Assembly: GCF_028553765.1 (NCBI RefSeq)
Contig: NZ_CP067134.1
Coordinates: 3,205,001 to 3,269,000, forward strand
Length of the DNA: 64,000 nucleotides
Source: Paracoccus stylophorae
GTDB lineage: Bacteria > Pseudomonadota > Alphaproteobacteria > Rhodobacterales > Rhodobacteraceae
Direction of reading: 5' to 3'
Part shown: positions 45,680-54,103 of the stretch, one piece after another
Numbering within the stretch: position 1 is the stretch's first letter
Layout: each line of letters begins with the position of its first letter
The notes under the pieces: generated by a model
The model's database searches: none
The model's input: only the letters and a program-made list of their open reading frames with translations
Told to the model about the DNA's origin: nothing
Program-made: the position numbers and the translations under genes

Positions 45680-46601
45680 TATCGCGCTGGTTCTGGCGGG
45701 GCTGGCGCTGCTGGTTCTGGGCGGCGATCTGCTGGTCAAGGGCGCGGTGAACCTGTCGCTGAGGCTGGGCATCACGCCGCTGGTCGTCGGACTGACGGTC
45801 GTGGCCTTCGGCACATCGGCACCCGAACTGATCGTCTCGCTGTCGGCCGCGCTGAGGGGGGCGACCGACATCGCTGTGGGCAATGTCGTCGGCTCGAACA
45901 TCGCCAATGTGCTGATGATCCTTGGCGCGGCGGCGATGATGTCGGGCATCGTCACGCGCGGTCACGATCTGCGCGAAAGCTGGGCGATGATGATCGCGGC
46001 CTCGGTTCTGCTGATCGTGCTGGCCTTTCTGGGCCCCATCGGGCGGGTCGAGGGCGCGATCCTGCTGGCCGCGCTTGGGCTGGTGCTGTGGCGGCAACTG
46101 TCCAGCGCCCGCGCGCAGGATCAGGACGCCACCGATCTTGAGGGCGTGGCGCTTGGCGCGCGCTGGCGGCGGATCCTGATCTGGCTGGCGGGCGGGCTGA
46201 TCGCCCTGCCGGTCGGGGCCAATCTGCTGGTCGGCGGCGCCAGCGACATCGCGCTGGCCTTCGGCATCAGCGAGGCGGTGATCGGCCTGACCCTTGTTGC
46301 GGTGGGAACCTCGCTGCCGGAACTGGCCGCCTCGGTCGCCGCGGCGATGCGCGGGCGGGCGGACATGGCGCTTGGGAACGTGGTGGGATCGAACATCTTC
46401 AACATCCTGTCGATCCTGGGGCTGACGGCCCTGGTCCGGCCGCTGCCCGTCCCGGCCGAGATGATGCGCCTGGATCTGTGGGTCATGCTGGCCAGTTCGC
46501 TGCTGCTGGCGCCGTTCCTGTTCCGCGGCATTCCGATCGGCCGGCTGGCCGGGGCCGGGTTCGTGCTGGCATATTGCGCTTATGTGTGGGTGCTGTTGTA
46601 G
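45669..46601 (+). CDS. Calcium/sodium antiporter (CaCA family)
   Basis: A 310-residue inner-membrane exchanger with ten hydrophobic segments and two alpha repeats: 'VVGLTVVAFGTSAPELIVSLSAALRGATDIAVGNVVGSNIANVLMILGAAA' and 'VIGLTLVAVGTSLPELAASVAAAMRGRADMALGNVVGSNIFNILSILG', each with the GTSxPE and GN..GSN ion-site motifs. It resembles YrbG. The start is GTG 45669. A terminator follows. Confidence 0.92.
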   Translation: MIVDIALVLAGLALLVLGGDLLVKGAVNLSLRLGITPLVVGLTVVAFGTSAPELIVSLSAALRGATDIAVGNVVGSNIANVLMILGAAAMMSGIVTRGHDLRESWAMMIAASVLLIVLAFLGPIGRVEGAILLAALGLVLWRQLSSARAQDQDATDLEGVALGARWRRILIWLAGGLIALPVGANLLVGGASDIALAFGISEAVIGLTLVAVGTSLPELAASVAAAMRGRADMALGNVVGSNIFNILSILGLTALVRPLPVPAEMMRLDLWVMLASSLLLAPFLFRGIPIGRLAGAGFVLAYCAYVWVLL

Positions 46602-46621
46602 CCGACCCCGAAAACGCCGCG

Positions 46622-46642
46622 CCGCAGGTCCTGCGGGCTTTT
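46622..46642 (+). terminator. Rho-independent terminator after the antiporter gene
   Basis: CCGCAGG-T-CCTGCGG (46622-46636) forms a compact stem of about six pairs followed by GCTTTT. It lies 20 bp past the antiporter stop and should end the S49-antiporter transcript. Confidence 0.7.
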
Positions 46643-46916
46643 GTCCACCTGATGATGAAGCTGCGCCAACCCTGCCGGATTCCTTGGAAATTTCGCCTCC
46701 GCGACCCCCGATGAATAAAAATATCCTGCTTTATCAAACTCTTGATCTTCTGCCTATTTTAGCGGCAGGTTCACGAAACCGTAACGATTGCTGGCCCGGG
46801 GCCGCCTCTCTCACAGCTCGCCCACAGAGTTATCCACAGGAGTCGTGGACAGCTTCACCCTTGCATTCGCCCTGCGGAACTTGCAGCCGGGGGCGGGAAT
46901 CACTTTCTAAGCTGAC
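46643..46916. other. A+T-richer intergenic region with a perfect DnaA box
   Basis: The gap before uvrC carries TTATCCACA, an exact DnaA consensus box, at 46830-46838. Weaker matches lie at 46641 (TTGTCCACC) and 46844-46852 (reverse strand). An unusually A+T-rich stretch for this genome, 46710-46765, precedes it. No open frame is convincing. It might be a DnaA-responsive promoter of uvrC rather than an origin. Confidence 0.4.
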
Positions 46917-48767
46917 ATGACGCAAAAGACCGGCCACGCGCTGATACACGACTATCTGCGAACCCTTGACGGCAGTCCCGGCGTCTATCGGATGCTGGAT
47001 GCGCAGGGGGCGGTTCTGTATGTCGGCAAGGCGCGCGACCTGAAGGCGCGGGTGTCGAACTATGCACGACCCTCGGGCCACTCGGCGCGGATCGCGCGGA
47101 TGATCCGCGACACCGCCTCGATGATGTTCCTGACCACGCGCACCGAGACCGAGGCGCTGCTGCTGGAACAGAACCTCATCAAGCAGCTGAAGCCGCGCTA
47201 TAACGTGCTGCTGCGCGACGACAAGTCGTTCCCGAACATTCTTGTCGCCAAAAGCCACGACTTTCCGCAGATCAAGAAACATCGCGGCGCCAAGTCGGAA
47301 AAGGGCGACTATTACGGCCCATTCGCCAGCGCGGGCGCCGTCAACCGCACGCTGACCCAGTTGCAGCGCGTCTTCCTGCTGCGCAACTGCACCGATTCCA
47401 CGTTCGAATCGCGCACCCGGCCCTGTCTTCTGTACCAGATCAAGCGGTGCAGCGCGCCCTGTGTCGGACGCATCGACAAACGGGAATACGGCGCATTGGT
47501 GGCCGATGCCGAACGGTTCCTGCAAGGCAAGACGACCGACATCCAGGCCGCGCTGGCCGACGAGATGGCCCGCGCCGCCGAGGCGATGGAATACGAACGC
47601 GCCGCCGCGCTGCGCGACCGGATCAAGGCGCTGACGGCGGTGCAATCGGTTCAGGCCGTGAACCCGCGCGGCGTGGCCGAGGCCGATATCGTCGCGCTGC
47701 ACATGGAAAGCGGTCAGGCCTGCGTTCAGGTCTTCTTCATCCGCGGCAATCAAAGCTGGGGCAACCGCGATTTCTATCCCCGGCTTGGCGGCGTCGAAAG
47801 CCCGGACGAGGTGATGCAGGCGTTCCTGCTGCAATTCTATGACGACAAGCCGCCGCCCCGGCAGATCCTGCTGTCCCATGCGCCCGAAGATCCCGATCTG
47901 ACCGCCGATGTGATGGCCGGCCGCGCGGGCCGCAAGGTCGAGGTGCTGGTCCCGCAGCGCGGCGAGAAGGTCGAACTGGTCGCCAACGCCCTGCGCAACG
48001 CCCGCGAAAGCCTGGCCCGGCGCATGTCCGAAAGCGCGGCGCAGGCCCGGCTGCTGGAAGGGGTCGGCGAGGCGTTCGACCTGCCGGTCACGCCGCGCCG
48101 GATCGAGATCTATGACAACAGCCACATCATGGGCACGAACGCGGTCGGCGGCATGGTCGTCGCCGGTCCCGAAGGCTTCATCAAAAGCCAGTATCGCAAG
48201 TTCAACATCAAGGGCACCGAGATCACGCCGGGCGACGATTTCGGCATGATGAAAGAGGTGCTGACGCGCCGCTTCAGCCGCCTGCTGAAGGAAGACCCCG
48301 ACCGCCGCACCGACGCCTGGCCCGATCTGCTGCTGATCGACGGCGGCGCCGGGCAGGTCTCGGCCGTGGACGGCATCCTGGCCGATCTGGGAGTTGACGA
48401 TATTCCGGTGGTCGGCGTCGCCAAGGGCGTGGACCGCGACCACGGGAAAGAGGAATTTCACCGCCCCGGACGCCGCCCCTTCGCGCTGCGCATGAACGAT
48501 CCGGTGCTGTATTTCATCCAGCGCCTGCGCGACGAGGCGCATCGGTGGGCCATCGGCACCCATCGCGCCAGGCGCGCCAAGTCGGTGATGGCCAACCCGC
48601 TGGACGAGATCGCGGGAATCGGCGCGGCGCGCAAACGCGCGCTGCTGGCCCATTTCGGCAGCGCCAAGGCCGTCAGCCGCGCCGGGGTCGAGGATCTGCA
48701 GGCGGTCGAGGGCATCTCGGCCGCGATGGCGCAGAAGGTCTATGACCATTTTCATGCCAAGGGCTGA
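46917..48767 (+). CDS. uvrC: Excinuclease ABC subunit C
   Basis: A 616-residue nuclease that makes both incisions in nucleotide excision repair. Order: GIY-YIG domain ('[31 protein letters not shown]'), a Cys-rich linker ('[21 protein letters not shown]'-like), UVR/UvrB-binding helix ('[21 protein letters not shown]'), RNase H-like endonuclease ('[19 protein letters not shown]'), and two HhH motifs ('[23 protein letters not shown]'). Length agrees with E. coli UvrC. ATG 46917. Confidence 0.97.
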   Translation: MTQKTGHALIHDYLRTLDGSPGVYRMLDAQGAVLYVGKARDLKARVSNYARPSGHSARIARMIRDTASMMFLTTRTETEALLLEQNLIKQLKPRYNVLLRDDKSFPNILVAKSHDFPQIKKHRGAKSEKGDYYGPFASAGAVNRTLTQLQRVFLLRNCTDSTFESRTRPCLLYQIKRCSAPCVGRIDKREYGALVADAERFLQGKTTDIQAALADEMARAAEAMEYERAAALRDRIKALTAVQSVQAVNPRGVAEADIVALHMESGQACVQVFFIRGNQSWGNRDFYPRLGGVESPDEVMQAFLLQFYDDKPPPRQILLSHAPEDPDLTADVMAGRAGRKVEVLVPQRGEKVELVANALRNARESLARRMSESAAQARLLEGVGEAFDLPVTPRRIEIYDNSHIMGTNAVGGMVVAGPEGFIKSQYRKFNIKGTEITPGDDFGMMKEVLTRRFSRLLKEDPDRRTDAWPDLLLIDGGAGQVSAVDGILADLGVDDIPVVGVAKGVDRDHGKEEFHRPGRRPFALRMNDPVLYFIQRLRDEAHRWAIGTHRARRAKSVMANPLDEIAGIGAARKRALLAHFGSAKAVSRAGVEDLQAVEGISAAMAQKVYDHFHAKG

Positions 48768-48895
48768 CGGCTTTTGCACCGCCTCATCTGATCGGTCAAA
48801 ATTTACGGTAGCTGCTTACCGCCTGCCCGGCGTTGCTTCACGTTATGGTTGCGACCTGCTCATCCGAACCCTTGATGAAGAAGAAGGAGGCTGCC

Positions 48896-49273
48896 ATGCC
48901 CCACCTCCCCCCTTTCGGCCGTGTCGTGGACCGCAGGCCGGTCCACGCCCCCGACGATGCGCTGTCGCAGGACCGATGGACCGATTCCGGCGATGAACTG
49001 ATCCGGCTGAACGCCAGAATCACCGACAACAATATCGGCGGCAGCGATCCGACCTTGCAGGTTCGCGCCCATGACGGCGTCAACTGGACCATCGAACTGG
49101 CCAGCCGCAGCCGCAATGCCAGGGCGGGGCTGACCGAATCGCAGGCGCTGCCCGGCGATCAGGTCTCGGTCGTCGGCCGCCGGACGGCGCAGTTCGGCGA
49201 GAACCGCATCAAGGCCACGCATGTCACCATCGGCGACAAGACGTTCGATCTGTCCGAGGAGGGCGCGGCCTGA
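48896..49273 (+). CDS. Conserved hypothetical protein (DUF6152-like OB fold)
   Basis: A 125-residue soluble acidic protein. AAGGAGG 5 nt upstream fixes the ATG at 48896. The C-terminal 70 residues ('SDPTLQVRAHDGVNWTIELASRSRNARAGLTESQALPGDQVSVVGRRTAQFGENRIKATHVTIGDKTFDL') resemble the DUF6152 pattern of a small OB-like beta barrel. No signal peptide is seen, which is unusual for that family. Location and function unknown. Confidence 0.6.
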   Translation: MPHLPPFGRVVDRRPVHAPDDALSQDRWTDSGDELIRLNARITDNNIGGSDPTLQVRAHDGVNWTIELASRSRNARAGLTESQALPGDQVSVVGRRTAQFGENRIKATHVTIGDKTFDLSEEGAA

Positions 49274-49393
49274 GGCCTTGAACCCGCGCGCGGCAATGCG
49301 CCGCACCGCGGCCGGCGGACCCGGCGGGCCGATTGGCCCGGCGCGGCACCGCCGCCTCTTCCCAACCGGCGCGGCAAGGACTAGCCTGCCGCC

Positions 49394-50026
49394 ATGCCCT
49401 GGAACATTCCCAATCTTCTGACCCTTCTGCGGCTGCTGGCGGCGCCGGCGGTGCCGCTGATGTTTCTGTATTTCCACCGTCCCTGGGCTGACTGGGCGGC
49501 GCTGACGATCTTCCTGATCGCGGCGATCACCGACTGGTTCGACGGCTATCTGGCGCGCGCATGGGAACAGGAAAGCCGCTTCGGCGCGGCCATGGACCCG
49601 ATCGCGGACAAGGCGATGGTGGTGATCGCCATCGTCGTCATCACCGGCTATTCCGGGATGAACCCGTGGCTGATCCTGCCCGCGACCGTCATCCTGTTCC
49701 GCGAGGTGTTCGTATCCGGCCTGCGCGAATTTCTGGGCTCCAGCGCAAAGCTGCTGAAGGTCACCAGGCTGGCCAAGTGGAAGACGACCTGCCAGATGGT
49801 CGCCATCGCGGTGCTGTTTCTGGGCACCGGGCTTGCCTATGTCGAACATGGCCGGCCGCCTCTGGTCGGCGAAGGCCAGTTGCCGTGGTCCGACAGCTGG
49901 TCCGATCTGGCCAACCAGATCGGTCTGGCGCTGATCTGGATCGCGGCCGCGCTGACCGGCTGGACCGGTTGGGACTATTTCGCCAAGGCGCGGCCCCATC
50001 TGAAGGAGCCCGGACATGACGCTTGA
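49394..50026 (+). CDS. pgsA: CDP-diacylglycerol-glycerol-3-phosphate 3-phosphatidyltransferase
   Basis: Inner-membrane enzyme of 210 residues that makes phosphatidylglycerol phosphate. The CDP-alcohol motif D-G-x2-A-R-x8-G-x3-D-x3-D is complete in 'DWFDGYLARAWEQESRFGAAMDPIADKAM'. Five to six membrane helices follow or precede. The stop overlaps moaD by 11 nt. The uvrC-pgsA-moaDE order is common among Rhodobacterales. Confidence 0.95.
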   Translation: MPWNIPNLLTLLRLLAAPAVPLMFLYFHRPWADWAALTIFLIAAITDWFDGYLARAWEQESRFGAAMDPIADKAMVVIAIVVITGYSGMNPWLILPATVILFREVFVSGLREFLGSSAKLLKVTRLAKWKTTCQMVAIAVLFLGTGLAYVEHGRPPLVGEGQLPWSDSWSDLANQIGLALIWIAAALTGWTGWDYFAKARPHLKEPGHDA

Positions 50027-50267
50027 CGTGCTTTACTTTGCCTGGCTGCGCGAACGCATCGGCCTGCCGCGCGAAACGGTGCAGACGCAGGCGGTCACCG
50101 TGCGCGATCTGGTCGCGGAACTGTCGGCACGCGACGATTGGCACGCCGCCGCCTTTGCCGATCTTGGCGCGGTGCGCTGCGCCGTCGATCAGGTGCTGAC
50201 CGATCTGGACGCGCCGCTTGGCGAGGCCCGCGAAGTGGCGTTCTTCCCGCCGATGACCGGAGGTTGA
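50016..50267 (+). CDS. moaD: Molybdopterin synthase small subunit
   Basis: An 83-residue ubiquitin-fold sulfur carrier, MTLDVLYFAWLRERIG, ending in the Gly-Gly tail (FFPPMTGG) that is thiocarboxylated. It donates sulfur to precursor Z with MoaE, encoded 1 nt downstream. Overlaps pgsA. Confidence 0.95.
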   Translation: MTLDVLYFAWLRERIGLPRETVQTQAVTVRDLVAELSARDDWHAAAFADLGAVRCAVDQVLTDLDAPLGEAREVAFFPPMTGG

Positions 50268-50268
50268 G

Positions 50269-50715
50269 ATGTCTGCCCGCGTCCAGTCCGACCCTTTCGA
50301 TCCGGCGGCCGAACTGGCCGGCTTTGGCCGGGGCGCGGGTGCGGTCGTGACCTTCACCGGCATCGTGCGCGACGACACCGGCCGAATGGCCGCGCTTGAG
50401 ATCGAACATTATCCCGCCATGACCGAACGCGCCCTGGCCGAATTCGGCGAACGGGCGGCACGCCGGTTCGACCTGACGGACTGGCGTATCGTCCATCGCC
50501 ACGGCCGGCTTGCGGTCGGCCAGCCGATCATGATGGTCGCCACCGCCGCGCGTCACCGCAAGGCGGCCTTTCAGGCGGCGGATTACCTGATGGACTGGCT
50601 GAAATCGCGCGCGCCGTTCTGGAAACGCGAAATCGCTCAGGACGGCGGCAGCCGATGGGTGGACGCGAAAGCCGATGACGAAGACGCGCTGACCCGCTGG
50701 CAGCACGACCTCTAG
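50269..50715 (+). CDS. moaE: Molybdopterin synthase catalytic subunit
   Basis: A 148-residue subunit of molybdopterin synthase. It has 'AGAVVTFTGIVRDD', 'EHYPAMTERALAEF', 'WRIVHRHGRLAVGQPIMMVATAARHRKAAFQAADYLMDWLKSRAPFWKRE', including the catalytic Lys residues. The start is directly after moaD. Confidence 0.95.
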   Translation: MSARVQSDPFDPAAELAGFGRGAGAVVTFTGIVRDDTGRMAALEIEHYPAMTERALAEFGERAARRFDLTDWRIVHRHGRLAVGQPIMMVATAARHRKAAFQAADYLMDWLKSRAPFWKREIAQDGGSRWVDAKADDEDALTRWQHDL

Positions 50716-50795
50716 ACCGCCGCCGCAGGCCGCGTCGCGGAACCCGCGCCCCGCCCTGTCGTTGGGACCCAAAGCCCCCTCGACAGGAGCGTTCC

Positions 50796-51272
50796 ATGAC
50801 CTATTCCCGTTTTCTGGCCACCATCGCGGTCTCGACCGTCGCCATGTTCGTGATGATGTATCTCAACACCTATGCCTGGGGTCATGTCTGGTTCAGCCAG
50901 ACGCGGGCATGGATGGCGCTGTATATGGGCGGCGGCATGGCGATCGTCATGCTGGCGGCGATGTGGGGGATGTTCCCCCACCGGACCGCCAACATCACCG
51001 GTCTGGTGCTGGCGGCTTTGATCTTCCTTCTGGGCGTGTTCATGGTGCGCAGCCAGACCACGGTAAACGACGTGTCGTGGATGAAGGCGATGATCCCGCA
51101 CCACTCGATCGCGATCCTGACCAGTTCGCGGGCCAATATCGAGGATGCGCGGGTGCGCGCCCTGGCCGACCGGATCATCGAGGCGCAGCGGCTTGAGATC
51201 GCCGAGATGGAGGCGCTGATCGCCGATCTTCAGGGTGGACCGACCGCAACCCCCGCCGTGGATGGCCGGTGA
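50796..51272 (+). CDS. DUF305 family membrane protein
   Basis: A 158-residue protein with three N-terminal helices ('FLATIAVSTVAMFVMMYLNTYAW', 'ALYMGGGMAIVMLAAMWGMF', 'ITGLVLAALIFLLGVFMV') and an external DUF305 helix bundle ('WMKAMIPHHSIAILTSSRANIEDARVRALADRIIEAQRLEIAEMEAL'). The HH motif (PHHS) may bind metal; DUF305 proteins often go with copper resistance. It is followed 26 nt later by the glutaredoxin-MauE gene. Confidence 0.85.
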   Translation: MTYSRFLATIAVSTVAMFVMMYLNTYAWGHVWFSQTRAWMALYMGGGMAIVMLAAMWGMFPHRTANITGLVLAALIFLLGVFMVRSQTTVNDVSWMKAMIPHHSIAILTSSRANIEDARVRALADRIIEAQRLEIAEMEALIADLQGGPTATPAVDGR

Positions 51273-51298
51273 TCGGCGGCAGGAAAGGAGACCACGCG

Positions 51299-52033
51299 AT
51301 GTCCAGAACCGCCACACTTTACCGCATGGTGATGCCCAAGCATCTGTGCCCGTTCGGGCGCAAATCGAAATGGCTGCTGGAAAGGCACGGTTTCGAGGTC
51401 GAGGATCACAAGCTGCGCACGCGCGAGGAAACCGACGCCTTCATGCAGGAACACGGGGTGGACACCACGCCGCAGGCCTGGATCGACGGCGAACGCATCG
51501 GCGGATACGACGATCTGCGCGCACATTTCGGAAATCCGCTGCCGGAAGAGGGCGACACCAGCTATACCCCCGTCATCGCGATCTTTGCGGTCGCGGCCCT
51601 GATCGCGCTGGCGATGTCATGGCTGATCGGCGGTCCTTGGTGGATGGTGGTGCCGCGCTTTGCCGCGACCGCGATGGTGCTTCTGGGGCTGCAGAAATTG
51701 CAGGACGTGGAAAGCTTTTCCACGATGTTTCTCAACTATGACCTGCTGGCGCAGAAATGGGTGCCTTACGGTTATGCCTATCCGTTTCTGGAAACCGGGG
51801 CGGGCATCCTGATGATCGCCTCGGTCCTGCCGTTCCTGTCCGGGCCGGTCGCGCTGTTCATCGGCTGCATCGGCGCGTGGTCGGTGTTCCGCGCCGTCTA
51901 TATCGAGAAACGGGAACTGAAATGCGCCTGCGTCGGCGGCAACAGCAACGTGCCGTTGGGCTTCGTGTCGCTGACGGAAAATCTGGTGATGATCGGGATG
52001 GGGGCCTTTACGCTGCTGCGCGCCGTGATGTGA
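51299..52033 (+). CDS. Glutaredoxin-MauE fusion membrane protein
   Basis: A 244-residue fusion. Residues 1-80 are a glutaredoxin domain ('LYRMVMPKHLCPFGRKSKWLLERHGFEVED', cis-Pro 'TTPQAWIDGERIGGYDDLRAHF') with a single active Cys (CPFG). From 90 on, four helices match the MauE/DoxX-like group, ending with 'RELKCACVGGNSNVPLGFVSLTEN', where a CxC motif sits at the membrane face. Thiol-disulfide or copper handling is likely, linked to DUF305 upstream. GGAG precedes the ATG by 9 nt. Confidence 0.78.
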   Translation: MSRTATLYRMVMPKHLCPFGRKSKWLLERHGFEVEDHKLRTREETDAFMQEHGVDTTPQAWIDGERIGGYDDLRAHFGNPLPEEGDTSYTPVIAIFAVAALIALAMSWLIGGPWWMVVPRFAATAMVLLGLQKLQDVESFSTMFLNYDLLAQKWVPYGYAYPFLETGAGILMIASVLPFLSGPVALFIGCIGAWSVFRAVYIEKRELKCACVGGNSNVPLGFVSLTENLVMIGMGAFTLLRAVM

Positions 52034-52075
52034 GGCCCGGTCCCGCCCGCTGCCTCAGATCGGCAGGGGCGAGTG

Positions 52076-52390
52076 TCACGACGCCAGCTTCATCATCGCG
52101 ATGCCGCCCACGATCAGCGCCGCCGCCCCCAGACGGCCGGGCGTGACAGCCTCGCCGAACAGCACGATGCCCAGAACGAAGCTGCCAAGCGCGCCGATCC
52201 CCGTCCAGACCATATAGGACGTGCCAAGCGGCAATTCCCGCATCGCCAGCGCCAGCAGCCAGAATGAGCTGATCATCCCCAGAACCATGATCGCGGTGGG
52301 CCAGAACCGGGTGAAGCCGTCGGATTGCTTCATCGCCGTGGCCCAGACGATTTCCAGCAATCCGGCGACAAGCAGGGTAAGCCAGGGCAT
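52076..52390 (-). CDS. SMR-family guanidinium exporter (SugE/Gdx type)
   Basis: A 104-residue small multidrug resistance protein with four helices; the conserved Glu of helix 1 is in 'WLTLLVAGLLEIVWATAMKQSDGFTRFWPT', whose WATAMKQS pattern is that of the SugE/Gdx guanidinium exporters rather than EmrE. 'ALAMRELPLGTSYMVWTGIGALGSFVLGI' is the family helix 3. The upstream two-hairpin riboswitch agrees with guanidinium export. ATG 52390. Confidence 0.92.
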   Translation of the reverse strand: MPWLTLLVAGLLEIVWATAMKQSDGFTRFWPTAIMVLGMISSFWLLALAMRELPLGTSYMVWTGIGALGSFVLGIVLFGEAVTPGRLGAAALIVGGIAMMKLAS

Positions 52391-52411
52391 CGAAACTCTC
52401 CGAAAAAAAAG

Positions 52412-52460
52412 GCCGGGCCGTCCCGGCGCGCATGACCCGAACAAAGCAAGGTCGTCCTTG
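52412..52460 (-). ncRNA. Guanidine-II (mini-ykkC) riboswitch before the SMR gene
   Basis: Two hairpins with ACGR tetraloops lie directly upstream of the exporter on the minus strand: P1 CAAGG-ACGA-CCTTG (52460-52447) and P2 GCCGGG-ACGG-CCCGGC (52427-52412), 19 nt apart. P2 is followed by CTTTTTTTT and then GGAG before the start codon. The paired ACGA and ACGG loops are the defining mark of the class that binds guanidinium as a dimeric site. Activation of export is expected when guanidinium is bound. Confidence 0.88.
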
Positions 52461-52514
52461 ACGCGGACCCTAATTGCGGCGTCGGCGGCGGGCAAGCCTG
52501 CGCCGCTCCTCGCC

Positions 52515-52560
52515 CTCTTTCCAAATACCTCCGGGGGTCGGGGGGCAGGCAGCCCCCCGC
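52515..52560. repeat. Rhodobacterales-type intergenic repeat / terminator
   Basis: TTTCCAAATACCTCCGGGGG followed by the stem CGGGGGGC-AGGCA-GCCCCCCG (52539-52559). This kind of sequence, read on the other strand as a stem then a TATTTGG stretch, is recalled from gene ends in many Rhodobacterales genomes. It lies 39 bp beyond the UbiH-type gene stop and would end that minus-strand transcript. Confidence 0.6.
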
Positions 52561-52598
52561 CGTCGCGGGACGCAGGGCAAGGCCGCCATCGTGGTGCC

Positions 52599-53795
52599 TC
52601 AGCGCAGCCCCAGACCGGCGCGCATCATCAGGCGGCGCACCGGGGCGATGCCGTAAAGCCCGCCCAGGGCGGCTGCGCGCAGATCGCGCAGGGGCCGCGC
52701 GCGCGCCTGGCTGGCGCGGTTCAGCGCGTCGATGCCCAACAACCGCGCATAGGCGTCGGGACGACGCGCCCGGTCATAGTCGCGCAGCGACTCCGCCCGG
52801 CCCGGATCGTCGCCCGACAACTCGATCAGCGCGCCAAGATCGGCCAGGCTCATGTTCAGGCCCTGCGCGCCGATGGGCGGCACGACATGGGCCGCCTCGG
52901 CGATCAGCGCCGTGCGCGGCCCGGCGAACCGATCCGCGATCTGGCTGATGATGGGCCAGCGGGTCAGCTGCGTCGCCTGCGTCAGATGGCCCAGCACGCC
53001 GGCGGAACGGGCGTTCAGCTCAACCTCGAACGCCTCGCGCGGCAGCGCCGCCAGCCGCGCGGCCTCGCGCCCGTCCTCCATCCACACCACGGCCGAGCTG
53101 GGCCGGCCGTCGCGATCCGGCAGCGGGACCAGCGTGAACGGCCCGCCCGAACGGTGGATCTCGGTCGAGACATTGTCGTGGGGCCGCTCATGCGTGACGG
53201 CGAATGCCAGCGCCTTCTGGCCATAGCGCAGGGTCCGCACGCCGATGCCCAACGCGCGGCGCACCGGCGAATCGCGCCCGTCGGCCCCGATCAGCAGGCG
53301 CGCGCGCAGACGCCGCCCGTCCGACAGGCCGACCAGCGCGCCTTCGTCGCGGGCCACGACATCAGCGGTGCCGGTGCCGGGCTGAAAGCGCACCGTCTGC
53401 AACTGCGTCAGCCGCGCCGAGATTTCGCGCCGCAGCAGCCAGTTGGGCAGGTTCCAGCCAAAGGGCTGATCGCCGATCTCGGAGGCATCGAATTCGCGGG
53501 TCAGCCGGGCCTCGGGGCGCGCGCCGCCCGCATCCACGATCCGCATCACCTGCAAGGGCGTGGCAAAGGGCGCCAGCCGGTCCCACAGCCCGATCCGCCG
53601 CAGCAGGTCGACCGAGGGCGCAAGGAACGCGGTGGACCGCAGATCGGCGCCCGAGGCGGCCTCGTCCGTCACCGGCGGCGCGGGATCGACGCACAGCACC
53701 GAAAACCCGCGCGACCCGAAAGCTGCGGCGGCGATCAGCCCGGCGATGCCGCCGCCCGAAATCAGGATGTCGATATCTTCGAAATCGCCGGCCAT
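52599..53795 (-). CDS. UbiH/UbiF/COQ6-family FAD-dependent hydroxylase
   Basis: A 398-residue monooxygenase for ubiquinone ring hydroxylation. The N-terminal dinucleotide-binding motif is 'DIDILISGGGIAGLIAAAAFGSRGFSVLCVD'; 'LLIGADGRDSPVRRALGI' and the second FAD motif 'TALIAEAAHVVPPIGAQGLNMSLADLGAL' follow. The last reads AEAAH where GDAAH is typical, but FAD-binding Gln/Gly residues remain. Position in the ring (C5, C1 or C6) cannot be decided. Confidence 0.88.
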   Translation of the reverse strand: MAGDFEDIDILISGGGIAGLIAAAAFGSRGFSVLCVDPAPPVTDEAASGADLRSTAFLAPSVDLLRRIGLWDRLAPFATPLQVMRIVDAGGARPEARLTREFDASEIGDQPFGWNLPNWLLRREISARLTQLQTVRFQPGTGTADVVARDEGALVGLSDGRRLRARLLIGADGRDSPVRRALGIGVRTLRYGQKALAFAVTHERPHDNVSTEIHRSGGPFTLVPLPDRDGRPSSAVVWMEDGREAARLAALPREAFEVELNARSAGVLGHLTQATQLTRWPIISQIADRFAGPRTALIAEAAHVVPPIGAQGLNMSLADLGALIELSGDDPGRAESLRDYDRARRPDAYARLLGIDALNRASQARARPLRDLRAAALGGLYGIAPVRRLMMRAGLGLR

Positions 53796-53867
53796 TACCG
53801 CCCCCGCATGGATGCGCCGACCCTGCGCCAGCCACGCGGGCGGCGACAGGGGACGCGCTGTCGCAGC

Positions 53868-54053
53868 CTAGTTGCCTGCGGTGAAGGCCAGCATGATCGC
53901 GAACACGATCACCGTCAGGACGATGCCGATCAGGCCCAGCACGTGCAGGCCGAAGGCCAGGACCAGCAGCACGGCCACGACCAGCACGGCGGCGATGGCC
54001 AGATAGATGCGGACGGCAAGGCGGTGGCTTTCGGAATCGGAAAGATCGGACAT
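53868..54053 (-). CDS. Small two-helix membrane protein
   Basis: A 61-residue protein with an acidic N terminus (MSDLSDSESHRLAVR) and two tightly spaced hydrophobic segments ('IYLAIAAVLVVAVLLVLAFGL' and 'LGLIGIVLTVIVFAIMLAFTAG'). AAGGAGCC lies upstream of the ATG. Not recognised. It sits between the hydroxylase and a HAD phosphatase on the same strand and may belong to either transcript. Confidence 0.7.
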   Translation of the reverse strand: MSDLSDSESHRLAVRIYLAIAAVLVVAVLLVLAFGLHVLGLIGIVLTVIVFAIMLAFTAGN

Positions 54054-54103
54054 GGCATGGGCTCCTTCAGGGATCGGCGCGTTCCGCCTTCATCTAGCCC
54101 GGA

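Noticed and set aside
46643..46916. Chromosomal or plasmid replication origin
   Set aside because: Only one perfect DnaA box and no cluster, no repABC, dnaA, parAB or hemE nearby.
52515..52560. Part of the guanidine riboswitch
   Set aside because: It lies upstream of P1 on the minus strand, contains no ACGR loop and better fits a terminator of the neighbouring hydroxylase gene.
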